The translations under genes and the position numbers were made by a program. This document shows, in pieces, positions 27,880 to 38,604 of a stretch of 64,000 nt of DNA. Under the pieces are notes generated by a model. It did no database searches, had not been told where the DNA came from, and saw only the letters and a program-made list of their open reading frames with translations. Numbering within the stretch: position 1 is the first letter of the stretch; each line of letters starts with the position of its first letter. This DNA comes from Pseudomonas paeninsulae (GTDB lineage: Bacteria; Pseudomonadota; Gammaproteobacteria; Pseudomonadales; Pseudomonadaceae). The DNA lies in the NCBI RefSeq assembly GCF_035621475.1, contig NZ_CP141799.1, forward strand, positions 4,700,501 to 4,764,500, written 5' to 3'.

Positions 27880-28650
27880 TCAGCGGACCACGATGCCGCG
27901 ACTGGCCAGATAGGCCTTGGCCTCGGGTACGGTGTATTCGCCGAAGTGGAAGATGCTCGCGGCCAGCACCGCATCGGCCTTGCCTTCGAGGATGCCGGCG
28001 GCCAGGTGTTCCAGATTACCGACGCCGCCGGAGGCGATCACCGGAATGCCGACCATCTCGCTGATGGCACGGGTGACGCCGAGGTCGTAGCCGCGCTTCA
28101 CCCCATCCTGATCCATGCTGGTGAGGAGGATTTCACCGGCGCCGAGGTCTTCCATTTTCTTCGCCCAGAGCACGGCATCCAGGCCGGTCGGCTTGCGCCC
28201 ACCGTGGGTGAAAATTTCCCAGCGCGGGGGCTCGCCCGGCAACGAAACGCACTTGGCGTCGATGGCGACGACGATGCACTGCGAACCAAAGCGCGCAGCA
28301 GCCTCGCCGACAAACTCCGGGGTGAATACCGCCGCGGTGTTGATCGAGACCTTGTCCGCGCCGGCATTCAGCAGGTTGCGGATGTCCTGCACGGTGCGTA
28401 CGCCGCCGCCCACAGTCAGCGGAATGAAGACCTGGCTGGCCATGCGTTCCACCGTATGCAGGGTGGTGTCGCGGCCATCGACGCTGGCAGTGATGTCGAG
28501 GAAGGTAATCTCGTCGGCGCCCTGCTCGTCGTAGCGGCGGGCGATTTCCACCGGATCGCCGGCATCGCGGATGTTCTCGAACTGGACGCCCTTGACCACG
28601 CGGCCGTTGTCCACGTCGAGGCAGGGGATGATGCGTTTAGCCAGTGCCAT
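27880..28650 (-). CDS. hisF: Imidazole glycerol phosphate synthase, cyclase subunit HisF
   Basis: 256 residues, a (beta/alpha)8 barrel that combines PRFAR with ammonia from HisH to give imidazole glycerol phosphate and AICAR. Catalytic Asp in [16 protein letters not shown] and in VVAIDAK are present, as are the phosphate-binding [10 protein letters not shown] and [11 protein letters not shown]. Last gene of the minus-strand histidine cluster, downstream of hisA with a 75-base repeat-containing spacer. Confidence 0.97.
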   Translation of the reverse strand: MALAKRIIPCLDVDNGRVVKGVQFENIRDAGDPVEIARRYDEQGADEITFLDITASVDGRDTTLHTVERMASQVFIPLTVGGGVRTVQDIRNLLNAGADKVSINTAAVFTPEFVGEAAARFGSQCIVVAIDAKCVSLPGEPPRWEIFTHGGRKPTGLDAVLWAKKMEDLGAGEILLTSMDQDGVKRGYDLGVTRAISEMVGIPVIASGGVGNLEHLAAGILEGKADAVLAASIFHFGEYTVPEAKAYLASRGIVVR

Positions 28651-28661
28651 ACGGTGCTCCC

Positions 28662-28722
28662 GTAGGGTGGGTGCAACCCACCGATAAAGATTGCGTCAGT
28701 TGCGGCGGGTTTCACCCGCCCT
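28662..28722. repeat. Repeat hairpin between hisA and hisF
   Basis: GTAGGGTGGGT ... ACCCGCCCTAC forms an imperfect long inverted repeat containing a smaller inner one (GGGTGGGTGCAACCCACC). This GTAGGGTGGGT type is a common dispersed element in Pseudomonas; here it fills the spacer inside an operon. Confidence 0.65.
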
Positions 28723-28725
28723 ACA

Positions 28726-29463
28726 TTAGCCGCCGTAGCTGTCGCAGACGGCCTGCGCTTCGGCCACGTCCAGGGTGCCTTCGTAGATCGCCCGGCCGGT
28801 GATGGCGCCGATAATGCCAGGGGTACGGGCGTCAAGCAGGGTCTGGATATCACCGAGGTTGTGAATGCCGCCGGAGGCGATCACCGGGATTCGCGTGGCG
28901 TTGGCCAGGGCCACGGTAAAGGGCACGTTGCAGCCCTGCATCATGCCGTCCTTGGCGATGTCGGTATAAACGATCGCCGCGACGCCATCGGCTTCGAAGC
29001 GCTTGGCCAGGTCGATCACCTGAACGGTGCTGATTTCAGCCCAGCCGTCGGTGGCGACGAAACCGTCTTTTGCATCCAGACCGACGATGACCTTGCCCGG
29101 GAAAGCGCGGCAGGCGTCAGCAACGAAGGCCGGATCTTTCACAGCCTTGGTGCCGATGATCACGTAGCTCACCCCGGCCTTGATGTAATGCTCGATGGTT
29201 TCCAGCGAACGAATGCCGCCACCGATCTGGATCGGCAGGTGCGGGTAGCGCTTGGCGATGGCGGTGACCACCTCGCCATTGACCGGCTGGCCTTCAAAGG
29301 CGCCATTCAGATCGACCAGATGCAGACGGCGGCAGCCACCCTCAACCCACTTAGCCGCCATGCTCACCGGGTCGTCGGAGAACACCGTGGAATCTTCCAT
29401 GCGGCCCTGGCGCAGGCGCACGCAGGCGCCGTCTTTCAGATCGATAGCGGGAATAATCAGCAT
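28726..29463 (-). CDS. hisA: ProFAR isomerase HisA
   Basis: 245 residues from the ATG at 29463 ([20 protein letters not shown]). A (beta/alpha)8-barrel isomerase in the fourth step of histidine synthesis. Catalytic Asp residues lie in AIDLKDG and in [14 protein letters not shown]; phosphate sites are [10 protein letters not shown] and [11 protein letters not shown] longer upstream reading frame exists but its added 81 residues are Arg/Ser-rich shadow sequence of the DUF2164 gene. Confidence 0.97.
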   Translation of the reverse strand: MLIIPAIDLKDGACVRLRQGRMEDSTVFSDDPVSMAAKWVEGGCRRLHLVDLNGAFEGQPVNGEVVTAIAKRYPHLPIQIGGGIRSLETIEHYIKAGVSYVIIGTKAVKDPAFVADACRAFPGKVIVGLDAKDGFVATDGWAEISTVQVIDLAKRFEADGVAAIVYTDIAKDGMMQGCNVPFTVALANATRIPVIASGGIHNLGDIQTLLDARTPGIIGAITGRAIYEGTLDVAEAQAVCDSYGG

Positions 29464-29500
29464 CGGTTGAACCTGTTCAAGTCGTTGGATTCGGTGAGGA

Positions 29501-29761
29501 TCAGCTCTTCTCGAGCGCCCATAGGTCGCTTTCGATGCTCTCGAACCTGTCCTTGAGGACGGTCTGCACATCGAAAATCGCCCGGTCGTAATAGTGCGGA
29601 GCAATTTCGCGGGTAAACAGCTCGAGGATTTCCGCAGCCTCGAACGAACCCAGCGGCAGCTCGAAACGCGTCTCCATAAAGCGCTTGATGACGCTGGTCG
29701 CCTCACGCTCCTGTTCCGGCGTCAGGGTCAGGATCGGCGGCTTGCTCTTGGCCTTGCTCAT
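29501..29761 (-). CDS. DUF2164 family small protein
   Basis: 86 residues. Features of DUF2164: a basic N-terminus ([40 protein letters not shown]) and the [30 protein letters not shown] ending. Cytoplasmic, helical, function unknown. It sits inside the histidine operon immediately after hisH, with the next codon following the previous stop, and before hisA. The placement is conserved in pseudomonads. Confidence 0.88.
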   Translation of the reverse strand: MSKAKSKPPILTLTPEQEREATSVIKRFMETRFELPLGSFEAAEILELFTREIAPHYYDRAIFDVQTVLKDRFESIESDLWALEKS

Positions 29762-30400
29762 CTACCAGCGCCCATCCCAGGCGGCAAAGTTCTGCAGCAA
29801 CTGCAGGCCGTGGGTATGGCTCTTCTCCGGATGGAACTGCACGGCGAAGCGCGAGCCCTCGGCCAGCGCCGCGGCGAAATCCTTGCCGTAATGGCCGCGG
29901 CCAACCACTTGCTGCGGCTTGCCAGCCTCGATGTAGTAGCTGTGCACGAAGTAGAAGCGCGCCAGATCCGGGATGTCGTGCCACAGCGGGTGATTGACCG
30001 CCTGCGCCACTTCGTTCCAGCCCATGTGCGGCACTTTCAGCTTTTCGCCGTCCTCGACCATATTCTTGCCGAAGAAGCGCACCTGACCGGGGAACAGGCC
30101 GATGCAATCGACGCCATCGTTCTCTTCGCTGTGCTCAAGCAAGGCCTGCATGCCGACGCAGATGCCGAGAAACGGCCGGTCCTGACTTACTTCACGCACC
30201 AGTGTGTCGAAGCCCAGGCGCTTGATCTCGGCCATGCAATCACGAATCGCCCCGACACCGGGAAACACCACGCGGTCGGCCTCGCGAATCACCTGGGCAT
30301 CACTGGTCACCAGCACTCGGCCGGCGCCGACATGCTCCAGCGCCTTGGCCACCGAGTGCAGATTGCCCATGCCGTAGTCGATCACTGCAACCGTTTGCAT
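29762..30400 (-). CDS. hisH: Imidazole glycerol phosphate synthase, glutaminase subunit HisH
   Basis: 212 residues. Class I glutamine amidotransferase: nucleophile Cys in [16 protein letters not shown] and the His/Glu pair in [12 protein letters not shown]. Supplies ammonia to HisF. The start is the ATG at 30400 ([17 protein letters not shown]), which overlaps the hisB stop as TGATG; a TTG three codons earlier is unlikely. Confidence 0.96.
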   Translation of the reverse strand: MQTVAVIDYGMGNLHSVAKALEHVGAGRVLVTSDAQVIREADRVVFPGVGAIRDCMAEIKRLGFDTLVREVSQDRPFLGICVGMQALLEHSEENDGVDCIGLFPGQVRFFGKNMVEDGEKLKVPHMGWNEVAQAVNHPLWHDIPDLARFYFVHSYYIEAGKPQQVVGRGHYGKDFAAALAEGSRFAVQFHPEKSHTHGLQLLQNFAAWDGRW

Positions 30401-30993
30401 CAGAGGCAACCCTTGGTCGACGGCATCTGCCCGGCCATCCGCGGGTCCAACTCGACGGCCATGCGCAGGGCGCGGCCGAAGGCCTTGAACACGGTCTCGA
30501 TCTGGTGGTGGGTGTTAGTGCCGCGCAGGTTGTCGATGTGCAGGCTGATCAGGGCATGGTTGACGAAGCCCTGGAAGAACTCCTGGAACAGATCGACATC
30601 GAAGCCGCCGACCACCGCCCGAGTGAACGGCACGTGCATCTGCAGCCCCGGGCGGCCGGAGAAGTCGATCACCACGCGCGACAGCGCCTCATCCAGCGGC
30701 ACATAGGAATGGCCATAACGGGTCATGCCCTTCTTGTCGCCAATCGCCTTGGTAAAGGCCTGGCCGAGGGTGATGCCGACGTCTTCGACGGTGTGGTGGT
30801 CGTCGATATGCAGGTCGCCCTTGCACTGGATATCCAGGTCGATCAGGCCGTGACGGGCAATCTGATCGAGCATGTGCTCGAGAAACGGCACGCCAATAGC
30901 AAACTTGGCCTTGCCAGTACCATCCAGGTTGATCGAGACCTTGATCTGGGTCTCCAGGGTGTTGCGCTCGACGGATGCCGTACGTTCGGCCAT
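30400..30993 (-). CDS. hisB: Imidazoleglycerol-phosphate dehydratase (monofunctional HisB)
   Basis: 197 residues from the ATG at 30993 ([19 protein letters not shown]), preceded by GTGGAG. This is the usual pseudomonad length, without the phosphatase domain of E. coli HisB. Mn-binding motifs [18 protein letters not shown] and [15 protein letters not shown] are present. First gene of the hisB-hisH-DUF2164-hisA-hisF cluster. Confidence 0.96.
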   Translation of the reverse strand: MAERTASVERNTLETQIKVSINLDGTGKAKFAIGVPFLEHMLDQIARHGLIDLDIQCKGDLHIDDHHTVEDVGITLGQAFTKAIGDKKGMTRYGHSYVPLDEALSRVVIDFSGRPGLQMHVPFTRAVVGGFDVDLFQEFFQGFVNHALISLHIDNLRGTNTHHQIETVFKAFGRALRMAVELDPRMAGQMPSTKGCL

Positions 30994-31225
30994 CACCAGC
31001 TCCACAAAATCGTTGTGCGAAAGGGCCGTCATTATAGGCGGCCCTGGGCCTGGGCGGCTACCGGCGGCGGTCGGCAAGCAAGGCTATCGGCATAATTGAC
31101 GCCGTTTTATGCTGCGCCGCCGTCAACGAGGTGCACGCCTGACGGGTAGGCGATCCCCCCGTTGTCCATACGCCGCGCTGTCGCACCACAAACTGGAGGC
31201 AAGCGTGTCCACCAGCTTGCAGGCA

Positions 31226-31297
31226 CCTGTAGGAGCGGGGGGGGGACGCCTAGTTCCATGCCCGCGAAACGCATCGCGGCCATGGGCTGCTCCTGCA
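31226..31297. repeat. REP-type palindrome with a 9-G tract
   Basis: CCTGTAGGAGCGG at the left and GCTGCTCCTGCAG at the right are inverted copies of the CTGTAGGAGCG sequence that starts many Pseudomonas REP elements. An inner CCCGCGA...TCGCGG stem is also present. The left arm carries nine consecutive G (31237-31245). It lies in a 550-base spacer (30994-31548) where I see no gene. Confidence 0.65.
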
Positions 31298-31548
31298 GAA
31301 AACGTAATAACCCATAAAACCAATAACATACGTGTTGCTTGATAAAAGCCAGCTTGCTGCGGTCCGGCGTCCCGGCGACCAGCAGCCGCGCCGCATGGGG
31401 CCGGCAGCCACCGTCCCAAGCCAGCGCCGATAGCGCAAGCGTCATGACACGCCTAGCCACCGCGCAGATCTTGCTATGCTCGACAACTTGACGCCGATTC
31501 GCGCGAAGAGCGGCAGCCACCCCAGCCAAACCCCGGCAACGCACCCCC

Positions 31549-32649
31549 ATGGACAGTATCGACACCCTGATTATCGGCGCCGGCACCCTCGGCCTGGCCT
31601 GCGCCGCACGCCTGGCCCGAGCGCCGCAGAGCTGCCTGATCGTCGAGGCGGAACAGCTGATCGGCAGCCACACCTCCAGCCGCAATTCCGAAGTAATCCA
31701 CGCTGGCATCTACTACGCCCCCGGCTCGCTGAAAGCCCAGCTATGCCTGGAAGGCCGCGAGCGCCTGTATGCCTGGTGCGCCCAGCACCGGGTAGCGCAC
31801 CGCCGCATCGGCACGCTGCTGGTGGCGGTCAGCGCGACCGAACGCAGCAAGATCGACGCACTGGCCGCCAATGCCCAGGCCTGCGGCGTGCATGACCTGG
31901 AATATATCGAGCAAGCCCGGCTCGCCGAACTGGAACCCGCCGTGCGCGGCGTTGCAGCGCTACTGTCGCCGAGCAGCGGAATCGTCGACAGCCATGCCTA
32001 CCTGCAATCGCTGCTAGCCGCCGCCGAGAAGCAGGGCGCACAACTGATCCTGCAGACCCGCGTCGACCAGCTCGAACCCGGCCCTGACGGCTGGATCGTC
32101 ACGGGCCGCAGCGCCGGCGAAGCCTTCCAGCTCAAGGCGCAGCGGGTGATCAATGCCGGCGGCCTGTTCGCCCAGCAACTGGCGGCCAATACCCAGGGCT
32201 TGCAAGGCATACCGGCCCTGCACCTGTGTCGCGGCCGCTACTTCGGCTACAGCGCCCGCGCGCCCTTCCAGCACCTGATCTATCCGCTGCCGGAAACCAA
32301 CACCTCGGGGCTGGGCATCCACGCCACTCTCGATCTCGGCGGCCAGGTGCGCTTCGGCCCGGACACCGAGTACCTCGAGCATATCGATTACCAAGTCGAC
32401 GAACAGCTGCGCGAGCCGTTTGCCAACGCGATCCGCCGCTACTACCCGGGCCTCGACAGCACGCGCCTGGTGCCAGGCTACAGTGGCATCCGGCCGAAAC
32501 TGGCCGGCCCCGGGGAACCGGCCGCCGACTTCCTTATCCAAACCGCAAGCGATCACGGCCTACCGGGGCTGATCAATCTGTTCGGTATCGAGTCGCCAGG
32601 GCTGACCGCCAGCCTGGCGATTGCCGAACGCGTGGCCCGCGAGCTGTAA
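31549..32649 (+). CDS. FAD-dependent oxidoreductase, L-2-hydroxyglutarate oxidase-like
   Basis: 366 residues of the DAO superfamily. The N-terminal FAD-binding fold reads LIIGAGTLGLACAARLA, and SSRNSEVIHAGIYYAPGSLKAQLC is the signature of LhgO/L-2-hydroxyglutarate dehydrogenases, which oxidise L-2-hydroxyglutarate to 2-oxoglutarate. The C-terminal FAD contact is PGYSGIRPKLAGPGEPAADFLIQ ... GLINLFGIESPGLTASLAIAE. Monocistronic in appearance. The substrate is inferred from the family, and other 2-hydroxyacids are possible. Confidence 0.82.
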   Translation: MDSIDTLIIGAGTLGLACAARLARAPQSCLIVEAEQLIGSHTSSRNSEVIHAGIYYAPGSLKAQLCLEGRERLYAWCAQHRVAHRRIGTLLVAVSATERSKIDALAANAQACGVHDLEYIEQARLAELEPAVRGVAALLSPSSGIVDSHAYLQSLLAAAEKQGAQLILQTRVDQLEPGPDGWIVTGRSAGEAFQLKAQRVINAGGLFAQQLAANTQGLQGIPALHLCRGRYFGYSARAPFQHLIYPLPETNTSGLGIHATLDLGGQVRFGPDTEYLEHIDYQVDEQLREPFANAIRRYYPGLDSTRLVPGYSGIRPKLAGPGEPAADFLIQTASDHGLPGLINLFGIESPGLTASLAIAERVAREL

Positions 32650-32757
32650 CAGCCGCTTGCAAAATCAGTGCATTAGCCGGACTTTCGCCGGCCTATTGCA
32701 GCGGTCGGCGCTATACTCGCCGACTCAATTCAAGTTCACCGAAACAAGGAATCGTCC

Positions 32758-34989
32758 ATGAAAGCGCTCGGCAAAATCCTGGGTCTGTTTTTTCTCGGGC
32801 TGTTGCTGATCCTGGTGGCGCTGGGCTTTGCCCTGACCCATCTGTTCGATCCCAACGACTACAAAGACGAAATTCGCCAGCTGGCCCGCGACAAGGCCAA
32901 CCTGGAGCTGACCCTCAATGGCGACATCGGCTGGAGCCTGTTCCCCTGGCTCGGTCTCGAACTGACCGACGCCACCCTGGCCAGCGCCACCACCCCCGAC
33001 CAGCCTTTTGCCGACCTGCGCCTGCTCGGCCTGTCGGTACGCGTGCTGCCGCTGTTGCGCCGCGAAGTACAGATGAGCGACATCCGCGTCGACGGCCTCA
33101 ACCTGAACCTGCAGCGCGACGAAAAAGGTCGCGGCAACTGGGAAGATGTCGGCCGCCCGCCCCAACCGGCCGTGGCCACCAGCACGCCGACCGGCGAGGC
33201 ACCCGCGCCATCCGCCGACAGTGCGCCAGCCAGCACCAGCGAAAGCGCCCAACCGATCAAGCTGGATATCGACAGCCTGATCGTCAACAGCGCACGCATC
33301 GATTACCACGACGCGCAGAAAGGCCAGCAATTCAGCGCCGAAAGCATTCAACTGACCACCGGGGCGATCCGCGAAGGAACCGCCATCCCGGTCAAACTCA
33401 GCGCTTTCTTCGGCACCAACCAACCGGTCATGCGGGCGCGCACTGAACTGCAAGGCGAGCTGCGCTTCGACCGGGCGCTCAAGCGCTACCAACTGGAAGA
33501 CGCCAAGATCTCCGGCGAAGCCTCCGGCGAGCCCTTCGACGGGCAAACCCTGACCTACTCCCTGCAAGGCCAGCTGCTGGTCGATCTGGCCGCCCAGGTT
33601 GCCGAATGGAACGGCCTGAAACTCTCGGCCAACCAGTTGCGCGCCCTCGGCGAAGTGAAAATTCGCGACCTGGATACCCAGCCAAAACTGACCGGCGGCC
33701 TGTCCATCGCGCCGGTAAACCTGCGCGAATTTCTCGCCACCATCGGCCAAACACTGCCGCCGTTGAACGATGACAAGGCCCTGAGCCAATTCGAACTGGT
33801 CACCCGCCTCAACGGCAGCCCGACCAGCCTGACTATGCAAGAGCTGAAACTGAAGCTCGATGACAGCAGCTTCAACGGCCAGATCGGCATCGCCGATTTC
33901 GCCAAGCAAGCCCTGCGCGTGCAATTGAAAGGCGACAGCCTGGATCTCGACCGCTACCTGCCGAAGCCAACCAAGGACAGCCAGGATGCCGGCGCCGCGC
34001 GCCAAGCCGAGGTCAAGGAAAGCGTCGCCAGCGCCGGCCAGAGCGGTAGCACGCCGCTGCCCAAGGCACCAACCCAGCACGCCTGGAGCGCCGCAACTGT
34101 GCTGCCGATCGAGCGCCTGCGCAGCCTCGACCTGCAACTGGCGCTGAGCCTCGACCAGCTGACTTACCAAAAGCAAGCCTTCAGCGCCGTCAACCTCAAG
34201 GCCAAGAGCAAGACCGGCCTGCTGACCCTGGAAGAGATGCGCGGCAAACTTGGCAGTGGCAATTTCGACGCCAAGGCGACGGTCGATGTACGCCCCGCCA
34301 CCCCCCTGCTGAGCCTGCAAAAAAACCTGCTCCGAATCAGCGTAGAGCCCTTCCTCAAGAGCGAACAGCAGCCCTCGCCGGTCAAAGGCCTGCTCGACCT
34401 GCAGGCCAACCTGAGCGCCAGCGGCAACAGCTTGAAAGCCTGGATCGACGGCCTCAATGGCACGGCCAGCTTCGCCCTCAACGACGGCATTCTGGTCGGC
34501 GCCGACCTCGAACAACAACTCTGCCGCGGTATTGCCGCACTCAATCGCAAGGCACTGAGTAGCGAGCCGCGCAACAAGGACACGCCCTTCGACACGCTGC
34601 AAGGCAACCTGACCTTCCTCAATGGCGTAGCCCATAACCCTGATCTGAAAATCCAGGTTCCAGGCCTCGCGGTCAGCGGCAATGGCGACCTGGACCTGCG
34701 CGTACTCGGCCTCGACTACCGCGTCGGCATCACCCCCAGCGGAGACCAGCGCGAAATGCCCGATCCGGCCTGCCAGATCAACGAGCGCTATGTCGGCATC
34801 GCCTGGCCAGTACGCTGCCGTGGCCCACTGGAAATGGGCGGCAAGACCTGCCGCCTGGACCAGGACGGCATGGGCAAGGTCGCCGCCAAGCTGGCCGGCG
34901 ACAAGATCAACCAGAAGCTCGAAGAAAAGCTCGGTGACAAGGTCAGCCCCGAACTGAAAGACGCGCTCAAGGGTTTGTTCAACCGATGA
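32758..34989 (+). CDS. asmA: AsmA family protein
   Basis: 743 residues. One N-terminal membrane helix ([20 protein letters not shown]) with a long periplasmic region of repeated beta strands; AsmA-type motifs are [14 protein letters not shown] near the start and [43 protein letters not shown] near residues 545-590. Members form lipid-bridging beta grooves between inner and outer membrane. A Pro/Ser/Ala-rich insert (about 135-165) is low-complexity. It overlaps mutY by four bases (ATGA), an arrangement typical of pseudomonads. Confidence 0.9.
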   Translation: MKALGKILGLFFLGLLLILVALGFALTHLFDPNDYKDEIRQLARDKANLELTLNGDIGWSLFPWLGLELTDATLASATTPDQPFADLRLLGLSVRVLPLLRREVQMSDIRVDGLNLNLQRDEKGRGNWEDVGRPPQPAVATSTPTGEAPAPSADSAPASTSESAQPIKLDIDSLIVNSARIDYHDAQKGQQFSAESIQLTTGAIREGTAIPVKLSAFFGTNQPVMRARTELQGELRFDRALKRYQLEDAKISGEASGEPFDGQTLTYSLQGQLLVDLAAQVAEWNGLKLSANQLRALGEVKIRDLDTQPKLTGGLSIAPVNLREFLATIGQTLPPLNDDKALSQFELVTRLNGSPTSLTMQELKLKLDDSSFNGQIGIADFAKQALRVQLKGDSLDLDRYLPKPTKDSQDAGAARQAEVKESVASAGQSGSTPLPKAPTQHAWSAATVLPIERLRSLDLQLALSLDQLTYQKQAFSAVNLKAKSKTGLLTLEEMRGKLGSGNFDAKATVDVRPATPLLSLQKNLLRISVEPFLKSEQQPSPVKGLLDLQANLSASGNSLKAWIDGLNGTASFALNDGILVGADLEQQLCRGIAALNRKALSSEPRNKDTPFDTLQGNLTFLNGVAHNPDLKIQVPGLAVSGNGDLDLRVLGLDYRVGITPSGDQREMPDPACQINERYVGIAWPVRCRGPLEMGGKTCRLDQDGMGKVAAKLAGDKINQKLEEKLGDKVSPELKDALKGLFNR

Positions 34990-36065
34990 GTCCCGAGCAG
35001 TTCTCCATGGCGGTCCTCGACTGGTACGACCGCCACGGACGCAAGGATCTGCCCTGGCAGCAGGGCATCAATCCTTACCGCGTATGGGTCTCGGAAATCA
35101 TGCTGCAGCAGACCCAGGTCAGTACCGTGCTCGGCTACTTCGACCGCTTCATGGCCGCCTTGCCGACCGTGCAGGACCTGGCCGAAGCAGCGGAAGACGA
35201 AGTACTGCACCTGTGGACCGGCCTGGGCTACTACACCCGCGCGCGCAACCTGCAAAAGACCGCACAGATCGTCATGCGTGAGCACGGCGGCGCATTCCCC
35301 CCCGACACCGAACAACTGACCGAACTCCCCGGCATCGGCCGCTCCACCGCTGGCGCCATCGCCAGCCTGAGCATGGGCCTGCGCGCGCCGATTCTCGACG
35401 GCAACGTCAAGCGGGTGCTGGCGCGCTACGTGGCCCAGGAGGGCTACCCGGGCGAGCCGAAAGTGGCCAAACAACTGTGGGCGGTGGCCGAACGCTTCAC
35501 CCCGCAGGCACGGGTCAACCACTACACCCAGGCGATGATGGACCTCGGCGCCACCCTCTGCACCCGCAGCAAACCCAGCTGCCTGCTCTGCCCGCTGCAA
35601 AGTGGCTGCCAGGCCCACCTGCTCGGCCTGGAGACTCGCTACCCGATCGCCAAACCGCGCAAGGCGCTGCCACAGAGGCGCACCCTGATGCCGATCCTGA
35701 CCAGCCGGGCTGGCGAGGTCCTGCTCTACCGCCGCCCCTCCAGCGGCCTCTGGGGCGGCTTGTGGAGTCTGCCGGAGCTGGACGACCTGCCCAGCCTCGA
35801 CCTGCTCGCCAACCGTCACGCCCTGCAACTGGGCGAGCGCCGCGAACTGGCCGGCCTGAGCCACACCTTCAGCCACTTCCAACTGGCCATCGAACCCTGG
35901 CTGATCCGCGTCGAAGCCGCGCCATCGGCCGTGGCCGAGGCCGACTGGCTCTGGTATAACCTCGCCACACCGCCGCGCCTGGGCCTTGCCGCCCCGGTAA
36001 AAAAACTGCTGAAGCGCGCGGCCGACGCACTCGCGACCGAACAGAACACTGGAGAGCAGCCATGA
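34986..36065 (+). CDS. mutY: Adenine DNA glycosylase MutY
   Basis: 359 residues. Removes A mispaired with 8-oxoguanine. Shows [14 protein letters not shown], helix-hairpin-helix [12 protein letters not shown], catalytic Asp in [13 protein letters not shown], and the [4Fe-4S] ligands spaced C-X6-C-X2-C-X5-C in [17 protein letters not shown]. The C-terminal MutT-like domain follows ([20 protein letters not shown]). It overlaps asmA upstream and yggX downstream, each by four bases. Confidence 0.97.
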   Translation: MSPEQFSMAVLDWYDRHGRKDLPWQQGINPYRVWVSEIMLQQTQVSTVLGYFDRFMAALPTVQDLAEAAEDEVLHLWTGLGYYTRARNLQKTAQIVMREHGGAFPPDTEQLTELPGIGRSTAGAIASLSMGLRAPILDGNVKRVLARYVAQEGYPGEPKVAKQLWAVAERFTPQARVNHYTQAMMDLGATLCTRSKPSCLLCPLQSGCQAHLLGLETRYPIAKPRKALPQRRTLMPILTSRAGEVLLYRRPSSGLWGGLWSLPELDDLPSLDLLANRHALQLGERRELAGLSHTFSHFQLAIEPWLIRVEAAPSAVAEADWLWYNLATPPRLGLAAPVKKLLKRAADALATEQNTGEQP

Positions 36066-36334
36066 CCCGCACCGTAATGTGCCGCAAGCACAAACAAGAA
36101 CTGCCTGGCCTCGACCGCCCACCTTATCCGGGCGCCAAAGGCGAAGACATCTACACCAACGTCTCCAAGCAAGCCTGGGACGAATGGCAGAAGCACCAGA
36201 CCCTGCTGATCAACGAACGCCGCCTGAACATGATGAACGCTGAGGACCGCAAATTCCTCCAGGCCGAGATGGACAAGTTCCTCTCCGGCGAGGACTACGC
36301 CCAGGCCGAAGGCTACGTGCCACCCAGCGAGTAA
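36062..36334 (+). CDS. yggX: Fe(II)-trafficking / oxidative-damage protection protein YggX
   Basis: 90 residues, the family length. [24 protein letters not shown] carries the conserved Cys near residue 7; the ending [19 protein letters not shown] is typical. Protects Fe-S clusters from oxidative damage. The four-base overlap with mutY fits coupled expression of a DNA-oxidation repair enzyme that itself carries an Fe-S cluster. Confidence 0.95.
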   Translation: MTRTVMCRKHKQELPGLDRPPYPGAKGEDIYTNVSKQAWDEWQKHQTLLINERRLNMMNAEDRKFLQAEMDKFLSGEDYAQAEGYVPPSE

Positions 36335-36528
36335 ACCGCCCAGCCTCGCTCGCGAGGAAAGCGTAGAAACGCAGGGTGAGTTGAGCGCAGCGCCACCCAT
36401 CAACAATCGATGGGCTACGCCACTGCTCGGCTAACCCCTCTACGGACTGGCTGCAACCCCGTCGCCTCCAAAAAATCCCCACTTGAACCTAAGCGCCCGT
36501 AATAACTAAATATTTTTCAAACTCACGC

Positions 36529-36557
36529 TTGACACCTACCCTTCAAATCCGTCTAAT
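36529..36557 (+). promoter_or_regulatory. Sigma-70 promoter of tRNA-Phe
   Basis: TTGACA (36529-36534), a 17-base spacer, TCTAAT (36552-36557). The tRNA begins 13 bases after the -10 box. The run AGCGCCCC between the -10 box and the tRNA looks like a GC-rich discriminator of a stringently controlled promoter. Confidence 0.8.
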
Positions 36558-36569
36558 AGCGCCCCGTTG

Positions 36570-36645
36570 GCCCAGGTAGCTCAGTCGGTAGAGCAGGGGA
36601 TTGAAAATCCCCGTGTCGGCGGTTCGATTCCGTCCCTGGGCACCA
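36570..36645 (+). tRNA. tRNA-Phe (GAA)
   Basis: 76 bases including encoded CCA. Acceptor stem GCCCAGG/CCTGGGC, D-loop GCTCAGTCGGTAGAGC, anticodon loop TTGAAAA with GAA at 36603-36605, T-loop GGTTCGATTCC. No integrase follows, so this tRNA has not been used as an island site here. Confidence 0.97.
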
Positions 36646-36654
36646 TAAATACCG

Positions 36655-36680
36655 AAAAAGGCTCACAGCGATGTGGGCCT
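36655..36680 (+). terminator. Terminator after tRNA-Phe
   Basis: AAAAAGGCTCACA-GCGA-TGTGGGCCTTTTTT stem and T run, nine bases after the tRNA. Confidence 0.82.
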
Positions 36681-37009
36681 TTTTTCTATCTGCAGAAAGA
36701 GCTGGCGACCTCGCTCGCCGTACGCCATGGCCACCAGCGACGTCCGCTGCCATGCATGACCTGACTCTCTACAGCTCCGATGACGGCAAGCTCGCGCTAC
36801 CCCTGCGCGTCAGCGAGGCCTCGATGTGCGCTAAGCGCAATATTGCGCCTGCGCGACAGGCAACAACGGCCAGGCGACACCCGCGACACGCCAGGCCATG
36901 CACGCACACCAAACGGCTTGGCGACTGGCGAAACGCTATGCTAGCTTGACGCCTCGCCAGGAAGGCAACGCTATAGCCGGAGCGCATCCGAATAAGAAGA
37001 GGACACCCC

Positions 37010-37783
37010 ATGGCCGAGGCCACGCCCGCGCTGGAAATCCGCAATCTGCACAAACGCTATGGCGACCTCGAGGTGCTCAAAGGCATCTCCCTCACCGCCC
37101 ACGATGGCGACGTGATCTCGATTCTCGGCTCATCCGGCTCCGGCAAATCGACCTTCCTGCGCTGCATCAATCTGCTGGAAAACCCCAACCAGGGTCAGAT
37201 CATCGTCGCCGGCGAGGAGCTCAAGCTCAAACCCGGCAAGCAGGGCGAATTGGTCGCCGCCGATGGCAAGCAGATCAACCGCCTGCGCAGCGAATTGGGC
37301 TTCGTCTTCCAGAATTTCAATCTGTGGCCGCACATGAGCGTGCTCGACAACATCATCGAGGCGCCGCGCCGGGTGCTCGGCCTGAGCAAGGCCGAGGCCA
37401 TCGAGCGGGCCGAGGCGCTGCTGGCCAAGGTCGGCATCTCCGACAAGCGCCATGTTTATCCCAATCAGCTCTCTGGCGGCCAGCAACAGCGTGCGGCGAT
37501 TGCCCGCACCCTAGCCATGCAGCCGAAAGTGATCCTGTTCGATGAGCCGACGTCGGCCCTCGACCCGGAGATGGTCCAAGAAGTGCTTAATGTGATCCGC
37601 GCGCTCGCCGATGAAGGTCGCACCATGCTCCTGGTCACCCACGAGATGGGCTTCGCCCGCCAGGTCTCCAGTGAAGTGGTGTTCCTGCATCAGGGCCTGG
37701 TGGAAGAACAAGGCTCACCCGAGCAAGTGTTCGACAACCCGGCTTCGGCGCGCTGCAAACAATTCATGTCCAGCAATGACTAA
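37010..37783 (+). CDS. Polar/basic amino-acid ABC transporter ATPase (HisP/GlnQ type)
   Basis: 257 residues. Walker A LGSSGSGKSTFLRCINLLE, Q-loop FVFQNFNLWPHM, signature LSGGQQQRAAIARTL, Walker B VILFDEPTSALDPE and H-loop LLVTHEMGFA. The LKLKPGKQGELVAADGKQINRLRSELG insertion is typical of HisP-like proteins that energise histidine/arginine/ornithine uptake. First gene of an operon with a binding protein and two permeases. AGAGGAC ribosome site before the ATG. Confidence 0.93.
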   Translation: MAEATPALEIRNLHKRYGDLEVLKGISLTAHDGDVISILGSSGSGKSTFLRCINLLENPNQGQIIVAGEELKLKPGKQGELVAADGKQINRLRSELGFVFQNFNLWPHMSVLDNIIEAPRRVLGLSKAEAIERAEALLAKVGISDKRHVYPNQLSGGQQQRAAIARTLAMQPKVILFDEPTSALDPEMVQEVLNVIRALADEGRTMLLVTHEMGFARQVSSEVVFLHQGLVEEQGSPEQVFDNPASARCKQFMSSND

Positions 37784-37801
37784 ACACGGAGCAACTCTCG
37801 C

Positions 37802-38554
37802 ATGCTGAATTACAAGAAAATCCTGTTGGCCGCGGCAGCCACCCTGGCGTTCGGTACCGGCGCCGTCGCTGCCGAAAAGCTCAAGATGGGCACCGAAGGG
37901 GCCTATCCACCCTTCAATCTGATCGACGCCAGCGGCCAGGTTGGTGGTTTCGACGTGGACATCGGCCAGGCCCTCTGCGCCAAGATGCAAGCTGAGTGCG
38001 AAGTGGTCACCTCCGACTGGGACGGCATCATCCCGGCCCTCAATGCCAAGAAGTTCGACTTCCTGGTGGCTTCGATGTCGATCACCGATGAGCGCAAAGT
38101 GGCAGTCGACTTCACCGAGCCCTACTACACCAACAAACTGCAATTCATCGCACCGAAAGACAGTGACTTCAAATCCGACAAGGCCAGCCTCAAAGGCAAG
38201 GTGATCGGTGCTCAGCGCGCCACCATCGCTGGCACCTGGCTGGAAGACAACCTGGACGGCGTCGTCGACATCAAGCTCTACGACACCCAGGAAAACGCCT
38301 ACCTCGACCTGTCCTCGGGTCGTCTCGACGGCGTACTGGCCGACACCTTCGTCAACTGGGAATGGCTGAAGAGCGATGCAGGCAAAAGCTTCGAATTCAA
38401 GGGCGAGCCGGTATTCGACAACGACAAGATCGGGATTGCCGTGCGCAAGGGCGACCCACTGCGCGAGAAGCTGAACACTGCGCTGCAGGCCATCATCGAA
38501 GACGGCACCTACAAGACCATCAACGATAAATATTTCCCGTTCAGCATCTACTGA
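37802..38554 (+). CDS. Periplasmic amino-acid-binding protein of the ABC transporter
   Basis: 250 residues. Signal peptide MLNYKKILLAAAATLAFGTGAVAAE, then a classic SBP_bac_3 fold: LKMGTEGAYPPFNLIDASGQVGGFDVDIGQALC, DWDGIIPALNAKKFDFLVASMSIT(D)ER and VDFTEPYYTNKLQF. The two Cys (ALCAKMQAEC) match the disulfide of HisJ/LAO-type proteins. Likely ligand is arginine, ornithine, lysine or histidine; specificity cannot be fixed from sequence. Confidence 0.93.
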   Translation: MLNYKKILLAAAATLAFGTGAVAAEKLKMGTEGAYPPFNLIDASGQVGGFDVDIGQALCAKMQAECEVVTSDWDGIIPALNAKKFDFLVASMSITDERKVAVDFTEPYYTNKLQFIAPKDSDFKSDKASLKGKVIGAQRATIAGTWLEDNLDGVVDIKLYDTQENAYLDLSSGRLDGVLADTFVNWEWLKSDAGKSFEFKGEPVFDNDKIGIAVRKGDPLREKLNTALQAIIEDGTYKTINDKYFPFSIY

Positions 38555-38563
38555 GCAGCCTGC

Positions 38564-38591
38564 CCTGCGTCGCCCTCACGGGCGATGCAGG
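38564..38591 (+). repeat. Intercistronic hairpin after the binding-protein gene
   Basis: CCTGCGTCGCCC-TCAC-GGGCGATGCAGG, a 12-base imperfect stem ten bases past the stop, with no T-run. In ABC operons such hairpins stabilise the binding-protein message so that it is made in excess over the permeases. Confidence 0.65.
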
Positions 38592-38604
38592 CTTCTGACC
38601 CCCC

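Noticed and set aside
30400..30409. TTG at 30409 as hisH start
   Set aside because: The ATG at 30400 matches the family N-terminus and gives the TGATG overlap with hisB.
31107..31709. Minus-strand frame upstream of the oxidoreductase gene
   Set aside because: Crosses a REP and the start of a well-supported gene; no family features.
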